Source: Microbacteriaceae bacterium (GTDB lineage Bacteria > Actinomycetota > Actinomycetes > Actinomycetales > Microbacteriaceae). Taken from it: a stretch of DNA of 64,000 bases. The first letter of the stretch is position 1, and each line of letters opens with the position of its first letter. A model generated the notes under the pieces. The model saw only the letters and a program-made list of their open reading frames with translations, did no database searches and had not been told where the DNA came from. Where the stretch lies: NCBI GenBank assembly GCA_019639055.1, contig JAHBSP010000002.1, positions 1 to 64,000 of the forward strand, read 5' to 3'. Below are positions 24,167 through 33,156 of this stretch, piece after piece. The translations under genes and the position numbers were made by a program.

Positions 24167-25231
24167 GTGAGCTTAGATTTTTCTATCAATAGTGTGCAGA
24201 TAGCCAAGATCCTGTGTGATATTCCATCGGTATCGGGGAATGAGCAAGAAGTTGCGGATCTAATTCAAGAGTCGCTTAGTGAGTTTTCGCATCTGAGTGT
24301 TGAGAGAATCAGCAATAACATCATCGCTAAAACCAATCTTGGGCGAGACAAGCGTGTGGTTATTGCCGGGCATATTGACACCGTGCCAATCAAAGACAAT
24401 GTTCCAGCCAAATTCATCGAGGATGACACAATTTTGTGGGGTAGAGGCACTGTGGATATGAAAAGCGGTGCAGCAGTCATGGTGAAGCTGGCGGCGGAGC
24501 TTGCGGAACCGCTATGGGACATCACCTGGATTTGGTATGAAAATGAGGAAGTTGCGGAAACCCTCAACGGACTCAAGCAATTAGCTGATTCCAGACCGGA
24601 AGAATTGGCGGGGGATTTTGCAATCCTATGTGAGCCAAGTAATGCCGAAATAGAAGGTGGTTGTAACGGAAACATTCGTGTGCGGGTCTACGCGGAAGGC
24701 ACACGTGCTCACTCTGCTCGTGCCTGGTTGGGCGATAACGCCATCCATAAACTAGGCAGTGTTCTGCAAGCACTCGCTAATTATCAAGCGGCGACCGTGA
24801 ATGTTGATGGCCTTGATTATCGCGAAAGCCTCAGCGCAGTCGGAATTGAAGGTGGTGTTGCTGGGAATGTGATTCCAGATGCTGCAAACATTCACGTGAA
24901 CTACCGTTTCGCCCCGAACAAGACCATCGAGGATGCTTACCAATTCCTGACAGGTTTCTTCGCCCCTCTCAGAGTGGAGATTGTGGATGCTGCAAACGGC
25001 GCAAGACCAGGACTCGACTCCGAATTTGCAGCGGTATTTATTAGCGCTGTTGGCGCAGAAACTAGACCGAAGTATGGCTGGACCGATGTCGCCAGATTCG
25101 CTCGTTTAGGCATCCCTGCCGTAAATTACGGCCCGGGTGATCCGAACCTAGCTCACACCGATAATGAGCAGGTGCCTGTTGCACAAATTATCAGGGTTGA
25201 AGAGGGACTGCGCGCTTGGCTGCAAGGCTAA
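24167..25231 (+). CDS. dapE: Succinyl-diaminopimelate desuccinylase
   Basis: A 354-residue M20-family dizinc hydrolase. Metal-site segments are GHIDTVP (H69, D71), RGTVDMKSG (D97) and YENEEVAE (E126/E127), with the C-terminal ligand in NLAHTDNE. It removes succinate from N-succinyl-LL-diaminopimelate, the product of the DapD branch. The dapD gene is its divergent neighbour, which favours DapE over other M20 peptidases. GTG 24167 follows TAGATT by 7 nt. The end overlaps the next gene by 16 bp. Confidence 0.92.
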   Translation: MSLDFSINSVQIAKILCDIPSVSGNEQEVADLIQESLSEFSHLSVERISNNIIAKTNLGRDKRVVIAGHIDTVPIKDNVPAKFIEDDTILWGRGTVDMKSGAAVMVKLAAELAEPLWDITWIWYENEEVAETLNGLKQLADSRPEELAGDFAILCEPSNAEIEGGCNGNIRVRVYAEGTRAHSARAWLGDNAIHKLGSVLQALANYQAATVNVDGLDYRESLSAVGIEGGVAGNVIPDAANIHVNYRFAPNKTIEDAYQFLTGFFAPLRVEIVDAANGARPGLDSEFAAVFISAVGAETRPKYGWTDVARFARLGIPAVNYGPGDPNLAHTDNEQVPVAQIIRVEEGLRAWLQG

Positions 25232-26442
25232 AGATTGAAACGCAATCTCGCGCACAGACATTTCGAGCTCGGCTGCGCATCCTTCCGTGGTGGCTAAAAG
25301 TAGCGGTAATTTACTTACTCTCGCGCATCGTAACCACAATCATTTTTATTTTGCACGCCGCCACCGAGCCAGGTGTGAACGGCGCTACTGGAAATATGGG
25401 CTATCTGGAGTATGCGAATGTTTGGGATGCGAAATGGTTTTTCTGGATTGCCTACTACGGGTATCCCACGCACTTGCCACTGGACGCTGCCGGGGATGTA
25501 ACGCAAAATGCCTGGGCTTTTATGCCCGTCTATCCGTTTGTTACTAGGGCATTTGCCGCTGCTTCAGGTACACACTGGTACTTCTGGTCGATTTTTGTTT
25601 CTGTCCTTGCAGGGCTCATTTCAGCGCTTCTAATCGATCGACTATTTGTAAAGAAACTTGGCTCGCTCGGTGCAATATTCGCTGTAACCGTTTTTTGTTT
25701 TATGCCCTTGTCGCCACTTTTTCAGGTGGGCTACGCAGAATCTCTTGGTCTAATGCTTCTGCTTATTGTCATGTACCTTCTGATAAATCGCTATAAAGCT
25801 CTAAATTATTGGATGCTCTATCCGGCTATCTTGCTTGCGAGCCTCACAAGACCACTCGGGGTAGCCATCGCACTGATGCTCTTTATAATTTGGTGCAGCT
25901 TGCTCTGGAAGCATCGGATGAGAAGCCTCACCCAGCAAGACTTTCGCCGGATTACCGCGGTCGGATTATTTGCCGCTCTTAGTGGCGTGCTTTGGGCAGT
26001 TATTGCTGGAGTGGTTACTGGGCGTATTGATGCTTACACTCAGACTGAAATAAGTTGGCGAAAAGCGTATGTTAACGCCGACGGTTTTGTGCCTTTTGAA
26101 GGCTGGTGGCAGGGACTTGACTGGTGGTTTGATACGCCACTTGCAGTCTTACTTTACATATTGATGCTGTTAGTTCTTTTGCTATTGGTGATGCTTGTAA
26201 AACGCTTTGGAATAGAGATGACAGCTTGGACAGTCGCCTATCCGCTGTACCTGTTCGCGGTATTTTTCCCGCAAAGCAGCACCTGGCGACTGCTTATTCC
26301 ACTCTTCACTTGGGTTGGTCTACCGGCTCTGATTAGAAGCTGGTTGGGCAGAGTGATGGTGATTTTGCTGTGCATACTCGGGCAGTGGTTCTGGCTGCAT
26401 TACTGCTGGCATATTGGCGCAAACACCTGGGTTGTTCCGTAG
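25216..26442 (+). CDS. PIG-V-like polyprenyl-phosphate-mannose mannosyltransferase
   Basis: A 408-residue membrane protein with about ten hydrophobic segments. After the first helix it carries the luminal/extracytoplasmic motif NVWDAKWFFWIAYYGYP (about residues 71-87), matching the WDxxWYxxIAxxGYP pattern of PIG-V and related GT-C mannosyltransferases. Such proteins add mannose to membrane glycolipids or glycoproteins outside the membrane. The TTG start overlaps dapE by 16 bp and follows GAAGAGGGA; no other common start codon fits. The acceptor is unknown. Confidence 0.75.
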   Translation: MAARLKIETQSRAQTFRARLRILPWWLKVAVIYLLSRIVTTIIFILHAATEPGVNGATGNMGYLEYANVWDAKWFFWIAYYGYPTHLPLDAAGDVTQNAWAFMPVYPFVTRAFAAASGTHWYFWSIFVSVLAGLISALLIDRLFVKKLGSLGAIFAVTVFCFMPLSPLFQVGYAESLGLMLLLIVMYLLINRYKALNYWMLYPAILLASLTRPLGVAIALMLFIIWCSLLWKHRMRSLTQQDFRRITAVGLFAALSGVLWAVIAGVVTGRIDAYTQTEISWRKAYVNADGFVPFEGWWQGLDWWFDTPLAVLLYILMLLVLLLLVMLVKRFGIEMTAWTVAYPLYLFAVFFPQSSTWRLLIPLFTWVGLPALIRSWLGRVMVILLCILGQWFWLHYCWHIGANTWVVP

Positions 26443-26550
26443 TTTCTGGTGGCCACTAATTCAGATTTTTTCGAGTCGATTTTCTGGCATTTTGCAGGCT
26501 CCGAGATTGCAGTTTGATTTCGCGACTTAGAGAATAGCCTCAAAAACGGG

Positions 26551-26556
26551 TAAACT
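26551..26556 (+). promoter_or_regulatory. -10 box of the DUF3117 gene
   Basis: TAAACT lies 28 bp before ATG 26585, with AAGGGG (26573-26578) as ribosome-binding site between them, giving a normal 5' leader of about 20 nt. Confidence 0.5.
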
Positions 26557-26584
26557 TAGGATGTAAACACATAAGGGGTGCTAA

Positions 26585-26749
26585 ATGGCAGCTATGAAGC
26601 CACGTACTGGTGACGGTCCAATGGAGGCCGTCCGCGAGAGACTAATCATTGTAAAGATTCCTCTTGAAGGTGGTGGCCGGCTTGTAGTTTCTCTAAACGA
26701 TGCGGAAGCAGCAGAGCTTAGAGGCGCACTCGATGGAGTTCTTTCCTAA
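26585..26749 (+). CDS. DUF3117 small protein
   Basis: A 54-residue protein, MAAMKPRTGDGPMEAVRERL then VKIPLEGGGRLVVSLNDAEA. This is the DUF3117 family, found almost only in Actinobacteria and nearly always 50 to 60 residues long (Rv1211 in M. tuberculosis, as I recall). The function is unknown. The strong conservation of the first twelve residues fixes the start at 26585. Confidence 0.9.
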   Translation: MAAMKPRTGDGPMEAVRERLIIVKIPLEGGGRLVVSLNDAEAAELRGALDGVLS

Positions 26750-26797
26750 GCGGCTATCGTAAAGCTTTAGACACTTAGCGCTACTAGTTTTTCTAGG

Positions 26798-27421
26798 TTA
26801 TTCGCTTTTTACGTGTATCTGGAGTAGGCCGTCTCCACTAGCGATCAGAGAAGCTATAACACTCTGACTTTCAGCAGTTTCTTCAAGTATGCTGCGGAGC
26901 TGTTTAGTCATATCGTCACGCTTTGCTGGGTTAGCTACTGCAGAGTCGTTTAGTGCATTCGCAATCAGCACCACTCCGCCCTGTCGCACTAGCGTGAGCG
27001 CATATTCAAAGTCTGTGGCAATTGATTTTCTGGCGTGTAATAAAACAAGGTCATAAGCGGCCTCGTTCAGTCTTGGAAGCACTTCGGAGAAGCGACCTAG
27101 AATCATCCGCACCTTCTGATTTGGTAGCTTTTCCAGAACTTCTCGAGTAAGTGCGTGGTACTCGGCTTCGTCATCGACAGTGGTGACGGATGCTCCGGGT
27201 GCGCCTTTCAAAAGCCAGAGCGTTCCAAGTCCGCAACCAGTACCAATTTCAACAATTGACTTAGCCGAGATTGCAGAAGTTATGAAAGCAATTTGGGAAC
27301 CAACGGAAGGTGAAATAGGTGCTAGCCCAACCTCAAGAGAGTTGACGCGGGCAGTTTCAAGTTCGTGATCCTCGGTCACTGACTCTTCAACGAATTTCCA
27401 GTTCAAGCTTTTGTCACTCAT
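26798..27421 (-). CDS. SAM-dependent O-methyltransferase
   Basis: A 207-residue class I methyltransferase of the O-methyltransferase family 3 type. The SAM-binding glycine motif is VEIGTGCGLGTLWLL (about residues 57-71), followed by SVTTVDDEAEYHAL and DLVLLHA at the metal/catalytic position. AAGGAGAGG precedes the ATG. It faces away from tatB with 30 bp between starts. In M. tuberculosis the corresponding methyltransferase gene (Rv1220c) lies next to sigE-rseA-htrA-tatB; here tatB follows directly. The substrate is unknown. Confidence 0.85.
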   Translation of the reverse strand: MSDKSLNWKFVEESVTEDHELETARVNSLEVGLAPISPSVGSQIAFITSAISAKSIVEIGTGCGLGTLWLLKGAPGASVTTVDDEAEYHALTREVLEKLPNQKVRMILGRFSEVLPRLNEAAYDLVLLHARKSIATDFEYALTLVRQGGVVLIANALNDSAVANPAKRDDMTKQLRSILEETAESQSVIASLIASGDGLLQIHVKSE

Positions 27422-27451
27422 AGATTCCTCTCCTTCTTATAGTCTAGGAGA

Positions 27452-27784
27452 GTGTTCGGTTTGACCTTTGAGAAACTGCTGCTAATTGGATTAGTGGCGC
27501 TTTTTTTGATTGGTCCTGATCGTCTTCCTCAAGCAGCGCAAAGTTTTGCCAAATTGATTAAGAAACTCAAAGGGTTTGCTGATACTGCTAAGGAACGGAT
27601 GCAGGAAGAACTTGGTGACGAATTTGAGGAAGTTAAATGGGAGCAGCTTGATCCCAGAAAATACGATCCTAGAAGAATTATTCGGGATGCGCTCCTGAGC
27701 GATCCAGAAACACCAGCTTCCCCAACACCGCTTGTGAAACGCGACCCGAACGCGGCGGTGCCATTCGATCAGGAAGCTACTTAG
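27452..27784 (+). CDS. tatB: Sec-independent protein translocase subunit TatB
   Basis: A 110-residue TatB: N-terminal membrane helix EKLLLIGLVALFLIGPDRLP with the hallmark glycine-proline hinge, an amphipathic helix (QSFAKLIKKLKGFADTAKER) and an acidic then Pro-rich tail. It forms the TatBC receptor for folded, twin-arginine signal proteins. GTG 27452 is 8 nt after TATAGT (27438-27443), suggesting a leaderless message. tatA and tatC are not in the window. Confidence 0.92.
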   Translation: MFGLTFEKLLLIGLVALFLIGPDRLPQAAQSFAKLIKKLKGFADTAKERMQEELGDEFEEVKWEQLDPRKYDPRRIIRDALLSDPETPASPTPLVKRDPNAAVPFDQEAT

Positions 27785-27825
27785 CGAGCAATCATAGAAC
27801 TCGATTAGTGCCTACTGCGGTGAAG

Positions 27826-28944
27826 CTACTTAGATAGGTTTAGCGCTCCGCGCATACTAATCCCGAGATTTTCAGCAATCTCTCTAAACGCTAAAGCAGC
27901 GGGGGCTCTTCTGTTCTGCACAACCAATGGCTTTCCAATATCACCACTTTCGCGCAACTCCTCAGAAATGGGGATATGCCCAAGCACCGGTACTGCGTAT
28001 TTGAGTGATTCAGTGAGAATTTTTGAGGTCTTTTCTGCGCCACCTGAGCCGAAGATCGCGACAGTGTTTCCGGTAGCGTCGGTAGTGGGAGAGAGGGTTT
28101 CAATAACGCCAACCACTTTCTGGCCACTCTGTGCAGAGAGTAGTCCACTACGCACAGCCACATCTGCCGCCACGGTCTGCGGTGTGGTGACAACGACCAC
28201 TTCAGCATTGGGGAGCATCTGGGCAAGTGATATTGCGACATCTCCGGTCCCTGGTGGCATATCAATTAGCAGTAATTCAAGGTCACCGAAGTAGACGTCG
28301 CTGAGGAACTGGTTGAGTGTCTTGTGGAGCATGGGACCACGCCAAGCGATAATTTGCTCGCCCTCCGGGAGGAACATTCCGATAGAGATTACCGCTACAC
28401 CGTGACTGATGGGCGGCAGAATCATCTGGTCTAGGCGAGTAGGGCGCATAACTGTGCCATCAGGATTTATTGAGCCCAGTAACTGTGGTTGCGAGAATCC
28501 GTAAACATCAGCATCAATCACACCAACTTTCACTCCAGCTGCTGCTAAGTATGCTGCCAGGTTCGCCACAACAGTGGATTTACCGACTCCACCTTTACCG
28601 CTGGAGATTGCGATAACTCTTGTCTTCGAGCCTTCGCTAAAAGGGTTGCCTTTTGGCCTGCCTGCCCGAAGTCTTGCTGTAAGTTCGGCACGTTCGTTCT
28701 CATTCATCACCGAGACATTGACATTTGCTTTATCGATTCCGGTAACTGAAAGTGCCGCCGAGCGCACATCATTTTCTATGCGGTCCGCGGCTGGGCAAGA
28801 AACAACGGTGAGCTTCAGGTCGATGTCAGCGAAACTGCCCTGGAGATCGACTCGGGGGATCATCCCAAGTTCCATAATCGGACGGCGCAGTTCTGGATCA
28901 ATTACCCTACCGAGCGCCTCATTTAGAGTCTGCTCAGTTGTCAT
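27826..28944 (-). CDS. mrp: Mrp/ApbC-type iron-sulfur cluster carrier ATPase
   Basis: A 372-residue P-loop NTPase. An N-terminal DUF59/MIP18-like domain (about 1-85, ALGRVIDPELRRPIMELGMI) precedes the deviant Walker A GKGGVGKST (residues 116-124) of the MinD/Mrp family. The usual CxxC cluster-binding motif near the C-terminus of bacterial Mrp is not seen, which is common in actinobacterial members. It overlaps the upstream DUF1003 gene by 11 bp. Confidence 0.9.
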   Translation of the reverse strand: MTTEQTLNEALGRVIDPELRRPIMELGMIPRVDLQGSFADIDLKLTVVSCPAADRIENDVRSAALSVTGIDKANVNVSVMNENERAELTARLRAGRPKGNPFSEGSKTRVIAISSGKGGVGKSTVVANLAAYLAAAGVKVGVIDADVYGFSQPQLLGSINPDGTVMRPTRLDQMILPPISHGVAVISIGMFLPEGEQIIAWRGPMLHKTLNQFLSDVYFGDLELLLIDMPPGTGDVAISLAQMLPNAEVVVVTTPQTVAADVAVRSGLLSAQSGQKVVGVIETLSPTTDATGNTVAIFGSGGAEKTSKILTESLKYAVPVLGHIPISEELRESGDIGKPLVVQNRRAPAALAFREIAENLGISMRGALNLSK

Positions 28945-29428
28945 TTTGATCGTTTTGTGAATTCTTCAGTTCGGTGACAAGTTGTCCGAGTTCCTGGCGG
29001 ATAAATTCTTTACTGGCCATTTTTTCTAGCTCTAGGCGAAGCGCCACGACCTCGCGGGTCAGGTATTCGACATCCGCCAGTGTGCGCTCATCACGTTCAC
29101 GCTCTTGAGCGATCTGTACGCGGTCGCGGTCATCCTGTCGGTTCTGGGCAAGCAGAATTAGCGGTGCTGCGTAGGATGCCTGCAATGAGAGCATCAGAGT
29201 AAGTGCGGTGAAACCGAATACGGCGGAATCAAACCGCAGATGCTCTGGAGCAAAAACATTCCAACCCAACCAAAGCACACAAAACAGCGTCAGGATGATT
29301 AGAAAGGTCGCGGTTCCCATGGCGCGAGCAATCCATTCCGCAGATTTGCCAAAACGATCAGAACTATCGCTTTTCTGTTTTGTTACCGGTTTACCTAGAG
29401 GAGAAGTAAAGTCAAGATTGTTGGTCAT
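28934..29428 (-). CDS. DUF1003 membrane protein
   Basis: A 164-residue protein with two membrane helices: one at about residues 34-56 (ARAMGTATFLIILTLFCVLW), then the DUF1003 signature NVFAPEHLRFDSAVFGF, then a second at about 68-96. A soluble C-terminal helix is rich in Arg/Glu (QDDRDRVQIAQERERDERTL). The function of the family is unknown. It is the middle gene of the MgtE-like, DUF1003 and mrp unit, an order I recall from mycobacteria (Rv1232c-Rv1231c to Rv1229c). Confidence 0.85.
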   Translation of the reverse strand: MTNNLDFTSPLGKPVTKQKSDSSDRFGKSAEWIARAMGTATFLIILTLFCVLWLGWNVFAPEHLRFDSAVFGFTALTLMLSLQASYAAPLILLAQNRQDDRDRVQIAQERERDERTLADVEYLTREVVALRLELEKMASKEFIRQELGQLVTELKNSQNDQNDN

Positions 29429-29429
29429 T

Positions 29430-30683
29430 TCATCCCTCCTCTATTTTTGGTATGGTCAGTTCTCTTGCTTGTGTGCGCCAGTCTTCCGGTAGCAGTAAAT
29501 CAAGAACGTCATCAATTGTGACAATACCCACGAGTCTGTGCACCTGATCCACAACCGGAACAGAAATTAGGTTGTAGGTTGCTAAGTGAACTGCGACCTC
29601 GGATGCCGGTGTGCTTACCAAAACCGGTGAGACGGTTTCGTCAATCAAAGCCCCCAGCCTCGTGCTCGGTGGATACCTGAGCATTGTTTGGAAGTGCACA
29701 ACCCCGATAAAACGCCCGGTTGGGGTTTCGTATGGTGGGAAAGTTATGTAGATTGTTGCGGCAATTGTCGGGTCAGTTTCATACTTACTGATGATTGCTA
29801 GGCCTTCAGCAACTGTGGAGTCTGAAGAAAGCACAATAGCATCTGTGGTCATCAAGCCTCCTGCGGAGTCAGCATCCCAGTTGAGCAGGTTGCGCACATC
29901 CGCCGCCTCTTCAGGATCCATCAGATCCAGTAGCTGGGTGCTGGTATTCTCCGGCAGAGAGGCGATTAGGTCGGCTGCGTCATCAGGATCCATATGGTCG
30001 AGGACGTCGGCTGCACGGGCTGGTTCTAGCCCGCTAATGAGGTCAATCTGTTCGATTTCAGGAAGCTCTTCCATAACATCTGCGAGTCGTTCATCAGATA
30101 GTTCATTGGCCACTTCCTTTCTGCGAGTTTCCGGAAGTTCAAGCAGGGTGTTTGCAAGGTCTGCTGCGCGAAGTTCCGAATAGCTGGCAATAAGTGCTTC
30201 AGCAGATTGTGGATGTGGAGAATCTTCAATAACGGCAGCATTCCAAGAAACCAAGGAAGTAGTTCCTTTACTGAACGCTTTAGTTTTTGGTGCTCTTAGG
30301 TAAAGCTGTCCAATGACCCATTCGCCGGATGGTGTCAAGGTAATTGAAACATCCTCGATTGTTTTTACTTCTGAATCAGCAACACGTACCCGCTTACCTA
30401 GTAGTTCTCCGATTACTCTCATCTCACTGGAACGCTGTTGAAAGCGGCGAGTGTTGATTACCCCGGTTGCAACAATGTGTGAGCTTTCAATACTGGTGAT
30501 GCGGCCAATTCCTAAGAAAATATGACGCAGGCCAGGAACATCGACAATAAACCCGACAACTCTAGGGGCGCCATTTTTTCGGTAGACGACTAGAACATCC
30601 CGAACCTTGCCAATTCGATCTCCGGCTGTGTTGAAAATATTTGCCCCGGATAATCTGGCTACATAGACATTCGTTACGCTCAC
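29430..30683 (-). CDS. MgtE N-domain and CBS-pair protein without membrane channel
   Basis: A 417-residue soluble protein. PRC-barrel-like modules lie at about 10-60 (GDRIGKVRDVLVV) and 80-140, an MgtE intracellular N domain at about 190-265 (DVLDHMDPDDAADLIASLPE repeats), and a CBS pair fills the rest. The MgtE transmembrane channel is absent, so this would be a Mg or nucleotide sensor acting on another protein, not a transporter. I use GTG 30683 because TAGTTT (30697-30692) lies 8 nt upstream; earlier in-frame codons would overlap the divergent gene. Confidence 0.8.
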   Translation of the reverse strand: MSVTNVYVARLSGANIFNTAGDRIGKVRDVLVVYRKNGAPRVVGFIVDVPGLRHIFLGIGRITSIESSHIVATGVINTRRFQQRSSEMRVIGELLGKRVRVADSEVKTIEDVSITLTPSGEWVIGQLYLRAPKTKAFSKGTTSLVSWNAAVIEDSPHPQSAEALIASYSELRAADLANTLLELPETRRKEVANELSDERLADVMEELPEIEQIDLISGLEPARAADVLDHMDPDDAADLIASLPENTSTQLLDLMDPEEAADVRNLLNWDADSAGGLMTTDAIVLSSDSTVAEGLAIISKYETDPTIAATIYITFPPYETPTGRFIGVVHFQTMLRYPPSTRLGALIDETVSPVLVSTPASEVAVHLATYNLISVPVVDQVHRLVGIVTIDDVLDLLLPEDWRTQARELTIPKIEEG

Positions 30684-30736
30684 AGCTATTAAACTACGCC
30701 AGATACCTCCTAAGGTGCCATCATTAAAGCTGTGAG
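30679..30736. promoter_or_regulatory. Divergent promoter region with mirrored start contexts
   Basis: CTCACAGCT (30679-30687) and AGCTGTGAG (30728-30736) form a 9-bp inverted repeat containing the GTG start of each divergent gene, with 40 bp between the arms. The minus-strand -10 TAGTTT is clear; the plus strand has only a weak TAAGGT (30711-30716). Confidence 0.45.
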
Positions 30737-31241
30737 TGATGGATTTAATCGAAGTTCTCGAAAAAGATTTCAAGAAATACCCCGCGGTGAAGAAGTTAGA
30801 CAGTTCACCAACTATGACGAAGCGCGTGCAGCAGTAGATAAATTGGCGCGAATGGGTTTCCCGATAAAAGATTTGGTAATAATCGGCAATGACCTAAAAA
30901 GTGTCGAATCCGTTACCGGCAAGTTAAGTTATGGGCGTATTGCTTTGCAGGGACTTGCCAGCGGTGCCTGGGCTGGTTTATTCATCGGATTGATTTTTGC
31001 ACTTATGGGTGGCGCTGAAGCCACCACGCAAACCTATGCGATGCCAGTGGTTATAGGTGCTGGCTTCGGAATGCTTTTCAACGTGGTTGTTTATGCCTAT
31101 TCCAGAAGACGCAGAGAGTTCACTTCCAGCACTTCCGTTATGGCTAGTAACTATTCAGTGATTTCGCTAAGTGGGCAGGCTCAAAGGGCGAATGCGGTGC
31201 TAGCAGCCCCAGAGAGTTCGGAAGGAACTGCTAAGGAGTAG
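30732..31241 (+). CDS. General stress protein 17M-like membrane protein
   Basis: A 169-residue protein of the YflT/GSP17M type: a small alpha/beta N-terminal domain (VRQFTNYDEARAAVDKLARM, then FPIKDLVIIGNDL) followed by two Gly/Ala-rich membrane segments (about residues 76-98 and 105-127). Homologues are stress-induced in Bacillus. The mature role is unknown. It is divergent from the MgtE-like gene and converges with the lipoprotein gene, overlapping its end by 11 bp. Confidence 0.8.
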   Translation: MSDGFNRSSRKRFQEIPRGEEVRQFTNYDEARAAVDKLARMGFPIKDLVIIGNDLKSVESVTGKLSYGRIALQGLASGAWAGLFIGLIFALMGGAEATTQTYAMPVVIGAGFGMLFNVVVYAYSRRRREFTSSTSVMASNYSVISLSGQAQRANAVLAAPESSEGTAKE

Positions 31242-31764
31242 GAGTTTCGCTTTCAGGACCTTCAGTTTCATCATCCAAACCTGGTGTTGGGGTAGGGGTT
31301 TGGTAGTCGAAGTTCTGCTGCACAGGGAACACTACATTTGATACACCCTCGTTATTGGTGATTTCTACTGTGTAACATCCCATCTGCTCCACATTGATTC
31401 CGAATGAGTACTCGGTTCCTTCAGGAACAAGAATCTTACGAATGTGTGTAATCGGTCCCCAAGTTAGGTCCAGTTCTTCCCCGGCTTGGTTCAGTAGTTT
31501 GAAAGTCGCGGCAGAGCCGGGAACAGCTACAAGCACCTGAGTGGTTTCGTGGTCACGGAACGGTCCAGTTACCTGGTCACCTGTTACTTGTCCGTAGACG
31601 GTTAGCTCTTCAGAAAGTGTTGCTTTTATGTCTAACCCTGTTAGGGACTGGCCGTCGCAGCTGAGCGGAACCCATGGTTCCTCTTCGGGGGCGCATCCAG
31701 CAAAAACAAGAATAGATGCTAGTGAGAGTGCAGCTATCTGTGCGGCATTTTTTTTAGAATTCAA
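31231..31764 (-). CDS. Putative lipoprotein of unknown function
   Basis: A 177-residue protein with signal peptide and lipobox VFAG-C (Cys23). The mature domain looks beta-rich (immunoglobulin-like strands such as QVLVAVPGSAATFKLLNQAG, then YSFGINVEQMGCYTVEITN), with a Cys pair that could form a disulfide, and ends in a Thr/Pro/Glu repeat tail. No family is recognised. It follows the aminopeptidase gene by 7 nt on the same strand. Confidence 0.7.
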   Translation of the reverse strand: MNSKKNAAQIAALSLASILVFAGCAPEEEPWVPLSCDGQSLTGLDIKATLSEELTVYGQVTGDQVTGPFRDHETTQVLVAVPGSAATFKLLNQAGEELDLTWGPITHIRKILVPEGTEYSFGINVEQMGCYTVEITNNEGVSNVVFPVQQNFDYQTPTPTPGLDDETEGPESETPTP

Positions 31765-31771
31765 GATGTTC

Positions 31772-33152
31772 CTAACTAGCTAACCATTTTTCAACTTCAG
31801 CTACTGTGCGGGGAATCCCTGCAGAGAGATTTTCTGCCCCATTTGCAGTAACCAGAATATCGTCTTCAATGCGCACACCGATGCCTCTAAGGTTTTCTGG
31901 CACTGTCGTGTCATCCGGCTGGAAGTACAGTCCGGGTTCGATGGTAAACACCATTCCTTCCTTTACTTCACCGTCATGATAGAACTCTCGTCTTGCCTGG
32001 GCGCAGTCATGCACATCAAGACCTAGGTGGTGACTGGTTCCGTGCACCATATAGCGGCGGTGGTATTGCAAGCCGGAAAGAGATTCTTCAGCAGATACTG
32101 GGATCAGTCCCCACTCGGCAACCTTGGCTGCAATAACCTCCATTGCGGCTGCGTGAACCTCGTTGAAAGTAATGCCTGGGCGAACAATTTTGAAAGCTGC
32201 ATCAGCTGCTTCAAGGACAGCTTCGTAGACCATTTTCTGTTCTTCAGTGAATTTGCCACTGACAGGAAGCGTCCTAGTGATGTCTGCCGTATAGTAGCTT
32301 TCGCGCTCAATACCGGCATCCAGAAGCAGTAATTCGCCTGGTCGAACAGCGCCGTCGTTTTTAGTCCAGTGCAGTATGCAGGCGTGAGAACCGGCCGCGG
32401 CGATTGTGTCGTAGCCAACAGTGTTGTCTTCTAGTCTGGCTCTGGCAGCAAATGCGCCCTCGATTACTCGTTCCCCGCGCCTACTTTTAATTGCGGCGGG
32501 GAAGGAAGCAATCACATCGTCAAATCCGAGTTTGGTACTGGCGATTGCTGCGCGAAGTTCCATAATTTCGTATTCATCTTTTACAAGACGTAGTTCTGAA
32601 ACTGACTCGGAGTACTTCCGGCTTTATTTCTTCACCGGATGCCCATTCGGGGAGTTCTTCTAGGTCGTAGGTGGAGATGCCTAGTTCACTGGCAATGTGC
32701 GCAAGCGTCGGTCTAGGGCCAGTCCAAAATTCACCTATTGCTGGATTTGCATAAAATTCGCGGGATGTGCGGGGTGCTGCCGGGCGGAAATAAAGTTTCG
32801 CTTCGTTCGGCTTATCAGCTTCGAAAACAAGCACAGATTCTGGGACTGTTTCATGAGCCCATCCGGTAAGCCAGGTGAATGCGCTGTGTGCCCTGTAAGG
32901 ATAGTCAGTGTCGTTTGCCCGCACTTTCGGCGCACCTGCCGGTATTACAAAGGTTTCACCTGGGAGTCTTGCAGCCAGTTGTTCTCTACGCCGAGCAGCA
33001 GCTCTAGCGACTTCAGACAGTGGTGGTAGTGGAAGTTCAGGCAAATCCCAGCCACTGGTCATGTATTCAGTGAATTCACTATCGGCAGGAAGTGTTGAAC
33101 GGTTTGAGGTGGATTTTGGTGCTCCGTTTGCAAGTTTGTTAGCTTCAGCCAT
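31772..33152 (-). pseudogene. pepP: Xaa-Pro aminopeptidase, split by a frameshift
   Basis: Two adjacent reading frames together make one aminopeptidase P of about 455 residues. The 5' part (33152-32574, 192 residues) holds the AMP_N domain (RREQLAARLPGETFVIPAGA, then YPYRAHSAFTWLTGW). The 3' part continues in another frame and holds the complete pita-bread catalytic domain, with metal ligands in LLLDAGIE, YTADITRT, HGTSHHLGL, TIEPGLYF and RIEDDIL. Joining SVSELRLVKDEYEI with MELRAAIAS requires skipping one base between 32608 and 32623; an in-frame stop limits the upstream side. This could be a real inactivating mutation, a sequencing error, or a programmed +1 shift near CTCCGAG. Confidence 0.85.
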
Positions 33153-33156
33153 GCAA

